A stretch of 11,119 nucleotides of DNA, taken from NCBI GenBank assembly GCA_031284105.1, contig JAITAN010000069.1:1-11119 (forward strand), written 5' to 3'. Position numbers and translations under genes: made by a program. The DNA is from Treponema sp. Lineage in GTDB: Bacteria > Spirochaetota > Spirochaetia > Treponematales > Breznakiellaceae. This document shows positions 5,533-11,119 of the stretch, piece after piece. The stretch's first letter is position 1. The number at the start of each line of letters is the position of its first letter. The notes beneath the pieces are model-generated. The model was not told where the DNA came from. It searched no databases and saw only the letters and a program-made list of their open reading frames with translations.

Positions 5533-6687
5533 ATGAATAAACGTAGCACGCGGAAAAACAGAGAACTTTTTTTTACCGCGCTTCCCCAGATACATTTACA
5601 GTGGTTCGCCGCGGAAGACGAAGGGCGTACCGAAGAACCGTCCGAGTACAAGATACGCAAGGCGCGGGAAGAAGAAGGGCGGGTTGCCAAAAGTCAGGAG
5701 CTTATCGGGGCACTGGTGCTGCTGATTCCGGCTATGACGCTGCTGTTTCTTGCCCCATCTATGCTGAAAAACTTTGTCGAAATGCTCCGCTTTTTTCTGT
5801 CAATGGCAACAGAGATCGATCCGACAAAGGACAGAAGGATTGCCGCTATCGCGCTGCTCTATTTTATCAAACTATGCCTGCCCATTATCGTGGTGGCTAT
5901 GATATCGGCTATCTTTGCGAATATGATACAGGTGGGCTTCCTATTCACAACCAAGCCTTTAGCGCCCAATTTTTCCAAGATACTGCCGCACTTCGGCAAG
6001 TATTTTCAAAAGACGCTTTTTTCTATGGAGGGTCTCTTCAATTTCGTTAAATCTATTGTTAAAATGTTCGTTATCGGTTTGATCGCATTTCTGCTCATCA
6101 GATCTAAAATCAATGTACTTACGAACATGGAAACCATGGATTTGTGGAAAAGCGTACGTACCGTAGCGATGCTGACCATACAGATGATCATTATTTCGGC
6201 TTTGTTTCTGCTCCTCTTGTCCATTCCCGATTACATGTTTCAGCGGTGGCAATACCGGCAGTCGCTCAAAATGTCCAGAAAGGAAGCCGAGGAAGAACGT
6301 AAAATGTACGAAGGCGATCCTTATGTGAAGGCGCGGCTCAGACGGCGTATGCGTCAGATTCTAACCAAAAACATGGCTATCAATGTCGCCAAAGCCGATG
6401 TGGTCATCACAAACCCGACTCATTTCGCGGTAGCGTTGGAGTACCACATGGGAGAAGGCGGCGCTCCTATCGTTACGGCAAAAGGTGAAGATGAGATGGC
6501 GTTCCGTATTAGACGCATTGCGCTTGACAACGAGGTGCCTATTGTGGAGAATAAACCCCTGGCGCGAGCCTTATATGCGGAAACCGATGTCGGCGATGAA
6601 GTGCCGGAACAGTATTGGCAGGCGGTTATTCTGGTGTTACAGAAGGTGTGGGCGATTAATGAGGAAAGACGAAAGAATGTTCGTTGA
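5533..6687 (+). CDS. flhB: Flagellar export gate protein FlhB
   Basis: This 384-residue inner-membrane protein of the flagellar type III secretion gate switches export from rod/hook to filament substrates after cutting itself. The N-terminus carries LQWFAAEDEGRTEEPSEYKI and KAREEEGRVAKSQEL. Four hydrophobic segments follow (about 58-76, 103-131, 178-190 and 209-231), then the charged linker and the autocleavage motif NPTH at 294-297 (Asn codon 6412), within the conserved ADVVITNPTHFAVALEY block. The C-terminus has VPIVENKPLARALY, also typical. ATG 5533 is preferred. The open frame begins at a TTG (5476) that coincides with the likely -35 box, and GAAGGG precedes 5533. flhA follows after 170 bp. 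No fliR lies upstream, unlike the T. pallidum order. Confidence 0.95.
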   Translation: MNKRSTRKNRELFFTALPQIHLQWFAAEDEGRTEEPSEYKIRKAREEEGRVAKSQELIGALVLLIPAMTLLFLAPSMLKNFVEMLRFFLSMATEIDPTKDRRIAAIALLYFIKLCLPIIVVAMISAIFANMIQVGFLFTTKPLAPNFSKILPHFGKYFQKTLFSMEGLFNFVKSIVKMFVIGLIAFLLIRSKINVLTNMETMDLWKSVRTVAMLTIQMIIISALFLLLLSIPDYMFQRWQYRQSLKMSRKEAEEERKMYEGDPYVKARLRRRMRQILTKNMAINVAKADVVITNPTHFAVALEYHMGEGGAPIVTAKGEDEMAFRIRRIALDNEVPIVENKPLARALYAETDVGDEVPEQYWQAVILVLQKVWAINEERRKNVR

Positions 6688-6712
6688 GGCAAATAAGGTA
6701 AATAAAGAATCC

Positions 6713-6842
6713 CCGGAGCAGATATCCGGAGTATTTAAGATTTCTCTTTGAAATTTTTGCATAGGTGGAGAAACAAATCCCTCCACACCCCAGTTTTCCG
6801 CAGTAAGCTGCGGGGTATTAAACCAAAAAGGGCTATGCCCTT
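6713..6842 (+). other. Cluster of four small hairpins between flhB and flhA
   Basis: The linker contains CCGGA/TCCGG (6713-6729), GTGGAG/CTCCAC (6765-6786), CCGCAG/CTGCGG with loop TAAG (6798-6813), and AAGGGC/GCCCTT with loop TAT (6828-6842). The first is followed by a T-rich run (6741-6758) and might weakly attenuate after flhB. The last ends 5 bp before the flhA Shine-Dalgarno AAGGA. The third can alternatively pair ACCCC with GGGGT outside GCAG/CTGC, leaving an 8-nt bulge, as if a longer palindrome had been interrupted. Roles in attenuation or translation control are inference. Confidence 0.45.
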
Positions 6843-6857
6843 AAATAAGGAAAAAAT

Positions 6858-8963
6858 ATGGCGAATGCGGTGAGGGCAGATATATCTTATCAGACGGGTC
6901 CGGTGGGAAAACTCTCTGATGTCGCGCTTGCGGCCGCTGTTGTTGCGGTAATAATCATGTTTCTTGTCCCGCTCCCTACGGTTGTGCTTGACGTATTGAT
7001 GGCGTTAAACCTCGTCCTCTCTATACTCATTCTTTTGACGGTCCTGTATACAAAAAAAGCGACTGATTTCAGCCTGTTTCCGGCGGTACTGCTTGCGGTT
7101 ACGGTCTTCGGTCTGGCTCTGAATATTTCATCCACTCGGCTTATATTGACCAAAGGAGCCGCGTTTGACGGCAACATGGTACGGGCTTTCTCCTCTTTTG
7201 TGGTCGGCTCATCCAATTCAATGGACGGGCTTGTGGTAGGATCAATCATATTTGTCATCATCATTGTCGTACAGGTGGTGGTGATAACAAAAGGAGCTAC
7301 CCGTACATCGGAAGTGGCCGCGCGATTCACGCTGGACGCCATGCCGAACAAGTACATGGCGATTGATTCGGAGTACAGTTCCGGCGCCATTACGGAAGAT
7401 GAATCCCGCAGCCGTAAAGCCGAGGTTCAACAGGAAGCGGATTACTACGGTTCAATGGACGGCGCGAGCAAATTTATTTCAGGCTATGTGAAAGCCGGTA
7501 TCTTTATTACCGCGGTGAACGTTGTCGGCGGCATCATTGTCGGAACCGTGATGCACGACGAATCGATTGGGTCCGCAGTGAACAACTACATACGCTTCAC
7601 CATAGGAGACGGACTGCTGTCCCAGTTTCCGTCTCTGCTTGTGTCAACTGCGGTCGGTATCGTGGTATCAAGAGCCGCGACGCCCGGCGATCTGGGGCAG
7701 GAAATAAGCGTACAGTTTACCCGCGACGCTCGTATTTACTGGATTTCCGCGTTTGTACTGCTGGGACTTGCCCTGTTGCCGGGTTTTCCGCATATCGTAC
7801 TCTTTATCATGGCCGCGCTCATCGGATATTACGCATATACCATTACTTTGAAACAGCGAATGAAGGCGCGTGAGGAAGCGTTTGCGGCCGGAAAGACGAT
7901 AAAGCCGAAAGAAGATACGGGCGAGATGCCCTCCATTGTGCCGCTTGATCCTCTCTCGCTTGAATTGGGCTATGGGCTTATCCCGCTTGTCGATAAGGAC
8001 AAAGGCGCGGAATTGCTTGAGCGCGTACAGGGTGTGCGGCGGCAGTCCGCGCTCGATCTGGGCTTGGTGATTCCCAAGATACGCATCATCGACAACATGG
8101 CGCTTGAACCTTCGGAATATTGTTTCAAGATACGGGGCGTTGATGCGGGTAGGGGTAAGATACGCCTGAATTACTACTTGTGTATCAACCCCGGACATAT
8201 AAAAGAAGAACTGCACGGCGAAAAGACGCGGGATCCGGCATTCGGGCTGCCCGCGGTGTGGATAAGCGATGAAAAGCGGGACGAGGCTGAACGGCTGGGT
8301 TACACGGTAGTCGATCCGCCGACTATTATTTCAACGCATCTGACCGAGATCATCAAACGGAACGCTCCGGAAATTTTGGGACGTCAAGAAACGCAGGCTA
8401 TCATCGAAGCAATAAAGAAGGGGTACCCCGCCGTTGTCGAAGAGGCTATGGGAGCAAAAGCGTTAAGCCTCGGAGAAGTTCAGAAAGTATTGCAGAATCT
8501 TCTGAAAGAGCAGGTTTCCATCCGTAATATGGTAACGATTCTGGAGGCACTTGCCGATTACGCTCCGCTGACTCACGATGTCCGTTTCCTTACAGAAAAA
8601 GCCCGTCAGGCGCTCGGCAGGCAAATTTGCCACAAGTACGCGGATGAGAACAATGTTCTCCACGTCCTGATCATTGAGCATGGTCTTGAACAGAAACTCG
8701 TTGACAGCAAGGTCGAAACGAGTTCCGGCGTTGTATCCGCGCTTGAGCCTTCGGTGCAGCGCGCGTGGATAAAGGCGCTGACCCGTTCCCTGAGTGCTAT
8801 CCAAGAACACGGCTATTTGCCGGTTATCGTATGCGCGGAACAGGCGCGCTTTCTAGTCAAGTCGTCAACCGAACGGGAAATACCGGAATTAGTGGTACTG
8901 TCCGTACCGGAAATCTCCTCCGATATTACGCTTGAATCATTAGGTACAATACGGGTGGAATAA
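6858..8963 (+). CDS. flhA: Flagellar export gate protein FlhA
   Basis: This 701-residue protein is the major export-gate ring of the flagellar type III secretion system, coupling proton flow and docking chaperone-substrate complexes. Membrane segments fill about residues 20-325. The FHIPEP-family core includes LVPLPTVVLDVLMALNLVLS (36-55), LDAMPNKYMAID (159-170) and GSMDGASKF (198-206) with the conserved gate Asp at 201. A linker (about 333-360) leads to the soluble nonameric domain, which begins near DPLSLELGYGLIPLVD and ends LESLGTIRVE. Length is normal for the family. ATG 6858 has AAGGA 5 nt upstream of it. It is probably read with flhB from the 5476 promoter. A terminator follows at once; flhF, which follows flhA in T. 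pallidum, is absent. Confidence 0.96.
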   Translation: MANAVRADISYQTGPVGKLSDVALAAAVVAVIIMFLVPLPTVVLDVLMALNLVLSILILLTVLYTKKATDFSLFPAVLLAVTVFGLALNISSTRLILTKGAAFDGNMVRAFSSFVVGSSNSMDGLVVGSIIFVIIIVVQVVVITKGATRTSEVAARFTLDAMPNKYMAIDSEYSSGAITEDESRSRKAEVQQEADYYGSMDGASKFISGYVKAGIFITAVNVVGGIIVGTVMHDESIGSAVNNYIRFTIGDGLLSQFPSLLVSTAVGIVVSRAATPGDLGQEISVQFTRDARIYWISAFVLLGLALLPGFPHIVLFIMAALIGYYAYTITLKQRMKAREEAFAAGKTIKPKEDTGEMPSIVPLDPLSLELGYGLIPLVDKDKGAELLERVQGVRRQSALDLGLVIPKIRIIDNMALEPSEYCFKIRGVDAGRGKIRLNYYLCINPGHIKEELHGEKTRDPAFGLPAVWISDEKRDEAERLGYTVVDPPTIISTHLTEIIKRNAPEILGRQETQAIIEAIKKGYPAVVEEAMGAKALSLGEVQKVLQNLLKEQVSIRNMVTILEALADYAPLTHDVRFLTEKARQALGRQICHKYADENNVLHVLIIEHGLEQKLVDSKVETSSGVVSALEPSVQRAWIKALTRSLSAIQEHGYLPVIVCAEQARFLVKSSTEREIPELVVLSVPEISSDITLESLGTIRVE

Positions 8964-8965
8964 TG

Positions 8966-9010
8966 CCCCTCCAAAGAGAACTCTTCTCTCAAAGAGAGGC
9001 GGGGTTTGTT
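8966..9010 (+). terminator. Terminator after flhA
   Basis: CCCCTCC (8966-8972) pairs with GGCGGGG (8998-9004) with one mismatch, enclosing a pyrimidine/purine-rich loop that can form inner CTCTC/GAGAG pairs. TTTGTTTGT follows on the plus strand. It starts 3 bp past the flhA stop and ends just before the convergent gene's stop. The minus-strand side lacks a T tract. Confidence 0.6.
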
Positions 9011-9014
9011 TGTA

Positions 9015-9830
9015 TTACCTTAATAGTTCCCTGCCATAACCGGTTAAGAATCGCTGTATCGCCTCATAGGGGACAACCGTCTTAACATGTCCGCGCGCAT
9101 AGGGCGCTATCTCGTAGGGATTCCAGTGAAAAACCACACCGGGTGGCGCGGAGGATGCGCCTTCGCGTTGTGTGATGGAAAACTCTGACGGCATTTCGAT
9201 AACGTCCACCAGAAAACCGTGTTCGCTTAAAGACGCTTCAGGGCTTAAACCCTCATCCATACGAAGGCGCGACTCTATGAGTTGCAACAAATCCGCGTGT
9301 ACATCTTGCGCGATTATGTCGCTCAAGAGAACTTGATTGGGCGTTGCGCCGTCTTTGCCGGTTTTGTCAAAGAGATAGAACTCCTCCGTTTGGCTGCCGT
9401 GCGCGCCGCCGGTAAACTCATAGCGCGTCCTTTTTACCTGCACAACACGTCCTAAATCAGCCGCTTCTATGGTCTCGATATATTCCCAGTTAAAGGATTC
9501 GTCGTAAGATTCTTCCCATATACCGGCGGCGCGGGCGTAGGATTTCTCCCATGAGACGATAAGACTATCGCCATACGCTGATGGAGGGGCATTTTCGTAT
9601 AAAACACGGTATATACATTCCTGCAAACCGTCATTTCCTGCAAATTCAAACAAATTGAGCGAGATTTTCATGCTTGGGCTATTTTCAGCCTTATCTGGAA
9701 ATAGGAAAATCGTTTTCTCCTGTGCATACGTCCTAAAATCCGTCTCAAAATCCGGAGCGTTTCTCGGAACGCTCCGGCACGCGCCCAGCAATATGAGCGG
9801 CGCCATGAAAAAAAATACTATATACTTCAT
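9015..9830 (-). CDS. Lipoprotein with DUF4163/DUF3298 (RsiV/PdaC-like) domains
   Basis: This is a 271-residue predicted envelope lipoprotein. MKYIVFFFMAPLILLGAC is a short signal peptide with lipobox LGAC and acylated Cys18. The body contains YEFTGGAHGSQTEEFYLFD (TGGAHG at 140-145), the hallmark of DUF4163, and near the end FHWNPYEIAPYARG (234-247) plus VPYEAI, the hallmark of DUF3298. This pair occurs in the extracytoplasmic part of RsiV anti-sigma factors and in PdaC-type peptidoglycan deacetylases. Here neither a sigma-binding domain nor a deacetylase domain is attached, so the ligand is unknown. ATG 9830 is preferred over GTG 9854 because the latter lies inside a promoter-like sequence. 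There is no clear Shine-Dalgarno. It is convergent with flhA and shows no functional link to it. Confidence 0.8.
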   Translation of the reverse strand: MKYIVFFFMAPLILLGACRSVPRNAPDFETDFRTYAQEKTIFLFPDKAENSPSMKISLNLFEFAGNDGLQECIYRVLYENAPPSAYGDSLIVSWEKSYARAAGIWEESYDESFNWEYIETIEAADLGRVVQVKRTRYEFTGGAHGSQTEEFYLFDKTGKDGATPNQVLLSDIIAQDVHADLLQLIESRLRMDEGLSPEASLSEHGFLVDVIEMPSEFSITQREGASSAPPGVVFHWNPYEIAPYARGHVKTVVPYEAIQRFLTGYGRELLR

Positions 9831-9836
9831 ATACAA

Positions 9837-9865
9837 AATATATAGCAAATACACGAAAACTTCAA
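9837..9865 (-). promoter_or_regulatory. Promoter of the lipoprotein gene
   Basis: On the minus strand TTGAAG (9865-9860) and TATATT (9842-9837; 5 of 6 to consensus) are exactly 17 bp apart. Only 6 nt separate the -10 box from ATG 9830, implying a leaderless or nearly leaderless transcript, in keeping with the missing Shine-Dalgarno. Confidence 0.5.
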
Positions 9866-9867
9866 CA

Positions 9868-9882
9868 GCAGGCAGGCAGGCA
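9868..9882. repeat. Short GCAG tetranucleotide repeat
   Basis: Three full GCAG copies plus GCA stand immediately upstream of the lipoprotein promoter's -35 box. The tract is too short to claim slippage-based phase variation. Confidence 0.35.
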
Positions 9883-9938
9883 CAGCCTGTTTACTAGCCT
9901 TCGGCGTTGTATCAAGAACGGCGTACGACTTTTGGTCT

Positions 9939-10069
9939 GATAGGAGCGTATGCGTGCCGGTGATAAGAGCGCATCACCGGTAATGATAAGGGCGTATCAT
10001 CAATGCAACGTTGCATTGCGCCCCGGCATAGTCCTACGTTGGGGCGTGGGCTAGCGCTAGGGCGTATCA
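9939..10069. repeat. 23-bp direct repeats with nested stem-loops
   Basis: Units beginning GATAGGAGCGTAT (9939), GATAAGAGCGCAT (9962) and GATAAGGGCGTAT (9985) follow each other at exactly 23 bp. A fourth partial copy shares the 11-mer AGGGCGTATCA (9989-9999 and 10059-10069). Interlaced with them are a perfect 8-bp stem CCGGTGAT/ATCACCGG (9957-9980), TGATA/TATCA (9984-9999), CGCCCC/GGGGCG (10019-10046) and the palindrome CTAGCGCTAG (10051-10060). This may be a structured RNA, a protein-binding array or a dispersed intergenic repeat. Confidence 0.55.
10001..10018. repeat. Perfect 18-bp palindrome
   Basis: CAATGCAACGTTGCATTG is its own reverse complement. It is flanked by GGGCG (9990-9994) and CGCCC (10019-10023), which could pair outside it with a 6-nt bulge. 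A perfect palindrome of this length is a good candidate for a dimeric regulator or recombinase site. Confidence 0.6.
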
Positions 10070-10213
10070 ACATAGACAATCGCTCCGTGCGGAACGCGCC
10101 GTCCGCCGGTGTGAGAACCGCGAAGGCGCGGCTTGAACATAGCTTGAGGCTTTTGTATCTGTCCTGTATTTGTTTACTGTGCGTAGCGTGAACACGTCCT
10201 AACAATGCGTTCA

Positions 10214-10273
10214 GCAAAAACCCAAAGCCGGTATGCTTCTTGGTGGAAGCCGCCGGCTTTGGGTTCCTTTTTT
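10214..10273. terminator. Strong bidirectional intrinsic terminator
   Basis: AACCCAAAGCCGG (10219-10231) and CCGGCTTTGGGTT (10253-10265) form a perfect 13-bp stem; the loop contains an inner GCTTC/GAAGC stem. On the plus strand CC then six T follow (10268-10273). On the minus strand GGGTTTTTGC supplies a T run. The minus direction would serve the zinc-ribbon gene ending at 10409. What it terminates on the plus strand is unclear. Confidence 0.85.
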
Positions 10274-10408
10274 GTACGCTGTTCATGCCCATATTGCATC
10301 CCCTATCTTCACGGCGACTTCACCGCAAAGCCACCGGGTGCCGTAGGCCGGGCTTGTCCCCGCCGAAGCGCATACCTGCCTCTATGCAGGAGGTACGTAT
10401 AGCATTAT

Positions 10409-10633
10409 TTATTTTATCCTTTCCCAGCGGTGAATGCCGCCTCGTGAACAGGGATTCTGTACCGGTTTTTGGCCTAATGCCGTATTTCCGCATTTATTGC
10501 ACCGCCATACCGCGGAAGGGGTTTCAACATAACGAACCCATCTATGACCGCTGCCTTTAGGACAATTTCCCGCTAAGGGTTTTAATTCCCCCGTACCTGT
10601 CCACCCACATTTTGAACAACGCCATTTTCCCAT
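10409..10633 (-). CDS. Small protein with two tandem zinc-ribbon-like units
   Basis: I do not recognise a named family. The 74 residues are an internal duplication. Unit 1 (4-35) has C6-x2-C9-x14-C24-x5-H30-x-W. Unit 2 (43-73) has C45-x2-C48-x13-C62-x5-H68-x-W. Both open with WRCxKCG and close with H-R-W. Each unit offers three Cys and one His, a plausible tetrahedral zinc site, so the protein likely holds two metal-bound ribbons that bind nucleic acid or another protein. No signal peptide or membrane segment is seen; it should be cytoplasmic. ATG 10633 has AAAGG 6-7 nt upstream. It follows a membrane-protein gene by 66 bp on the same strand, and a strong terminator lies about 135 bp downstream. 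Confidence 0.75.
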   Translation of the reverse strand: MGKWRCSKCGWTGTGELKPLAGNCPKGSGHRWVRYVETPSAVWRCNKCGNTALGQKPVQNPCSRGGIHRWERIK

Positions 10634-10699
10634 ACCATACCTTTCTTGCTATTTCTTCCTTTATGGGAATGATACCGCCGGCTCTGCAGCTTGATGATT

Positions 10700-11119
10700 T
10701 CACTGTAACTGCTTGATGGACGACCCAATATCTCCGGCAACACGATGTCCCGCCCCTATAAAATCATCCTTAAACGATGAAAGCATATTTACGGAATCTT
10801 TTAATTGTAATCCAATGCTTACAAAAGCGCTTAATATATAAACCACGCCCAAAACCCCCATTGCTACATTCAATCCGGCAATTCTGCCTACCGCAAGGAT
10901 AAAAAGAAATATCCAGATAAAACCCGCTATCGCGCGCATGCCTACCCATGATAATATAACGGCTATCAATAGAAAAGATTGTGATGATATGTTTATAAAT
11001 GGAATATCCCAAATTTCTTTTCCACAAAATATTTCCAGGAATGATGCGCAAAACAATATATTAAGACAAACAATTACCGTCTCATATACATCAGAAAACA
11101 ATTTGATCTTGTATCTTAT
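10700..11119 (-). CDS. Membrane protein of unknown function, 5' end outside the window
   Basis: The frame ends in TGA at 10700 and stays open to the window's right edge, reading IRYKIKLFSDVYETVIVCLN. A TTG at 11101 could be a start but has no Shine-Dalgarno, so the N-terminus probably lies beyond the edge. Counting from that TTG, hydrophobic stretches lie at about 9-26, 42-58, 59-76 and 78-100, giving four likely membrane helices. A polar, amphipathic tail follows (100-133, SVNMLSSFKDDFIGAG... with Gly/Ser). I recognise no family. The DNA is visibly richer in A/T than flhA or amtB, which hints at a different origin. The tandem zinc-ribbon gene follows on the same strand and may share its transcript. 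Confidence 0.65.
   Translation of the reverse strand: MRYKIKLFSDVYETVIVCLNILFCASFLEIFCGKEIWDIPFINISSQSFLLIAVILSWVGMRAIAGFIWIFLFILAVGRIAGLNVAMGVLGVVYILSAFVSIGLQLKDSVNMLSSFKDDFIGAGHRVAGDIGSSIKQLQ

Larger units (their letters stand above)
9831..10408. other. Gene-poor, stem-loop-rich spacer
   Basis: These 578 bp hold the lipoprotein promoter, a short GCAG repeat, the 23-bp repeat/stem-loop cluster (9939-10070), a bidirectional terminator (10219-10273) and a further stretch (10274-10408) with small GC-rich hairpins such as GGC-c-GGG/CCC-c-GCC near 10343-10361. Overlapping open frames on both strands (for example 9912-10292 minus, 126 codons) lack start signals and known domains and run through palindromes and the terminator, so I do not call them genes. 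Confidence 0.6.

Noticed and set aside
9868..9882. Phase-variation tract upstream of the lipoprotein gene
   Set aside because: Fewer than four GCAG units, and outside the coding sequence; too short to support slippage.
9912..10292. 126-codon minus-strand frame across the stem-loop region
   Set aside because: It starts within the bidirectional terminator zone, crosses a perfect 18-bp palindrome and has no known motif or start signal.
10240..10560. 106-codon plus-strand frame opposite the zinc-ribbon gene
   Set aside because: It runs through the terminator and antisense to a gene with a clear Cys/His pattern and ribosome-binding site.

Overview
The window looks like a piece of a spirochaete chromosome, most likely a Treponema of the free-living or insect-gut kind. 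The best clue is the flhB-flhA pair, whose FlhB N-terminus (LQWFAAEDEGRTEEPSEYKI) has the spirochaete form. The base composition is roughly balanced, and a NifA-type regulator lies beside an ammonium transporter/P-II operon, as expected in nitrogen-fixing termite-gut treponemes. The species assignment is inference; no nif structural gene is in the window.

Left part (1-5130, all genes on the minus strand after a short transposase remnant). The left edge carries the N-terminal remnant of an IS630-type transposase. Then, reading leftward, come a RluA-family pseudouridine synthase (start 5130), a NifA-like sigma-54 activator (start 4266), a gene-free spacer of about 640 bp, and amtB (start 2046) followed by a P-II gene (glnB/glnK). 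A well-spaced -24/-12 (sigma-54) promoter sits about 35 bp before amtB. With the NifA-like gene directly upstream, this suggests a local nitrogen circuit: activator, then ammonium channel plus P-II sensor. A long inverted repeat followed by a T tract ends the operon. The P-II protein lacks the Tyr that is uridylylated in enterobacteria.

Middle part (5131-9014, plus strand). A roughly 400 bp spacer contains a degenerate array of six 21-bp tandem units and a sigma-70-like promoter. It is followed by flhB and flhA, the two large export-gate components of the flagellar type III secretion system. The pair is separated from the fliP/Q/R and flhF genes that flank it in the T. pallidum flagellar operon. 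Several small hairpins fill the flhB-flhA linker, and a terminator follows flhA.

Right part (9015-11119). A convergent minus-strand gene encodes a lipoprotein with DUF4163/DUF3298 (RsiV/PdaC-like) motifs. A stem-loop-rich, partly repetitive gene-free stretch follows and ends in a very strong bidirectional terminator. Last are two minus-strand genes: a 74-residue protein made of two tandem zinc-ribbon-like units, and an AT-richer membrane protein that runs off the right edge.

I found no complete novel defence or mobile system. The most noteworthy items are the nitrogen-regulation layout with its P-II T-loop change, the 21-bp array ahead of flhB, the stem-loop cluster at 9939-10070, and the tandem zinc-ribbon microprotein.
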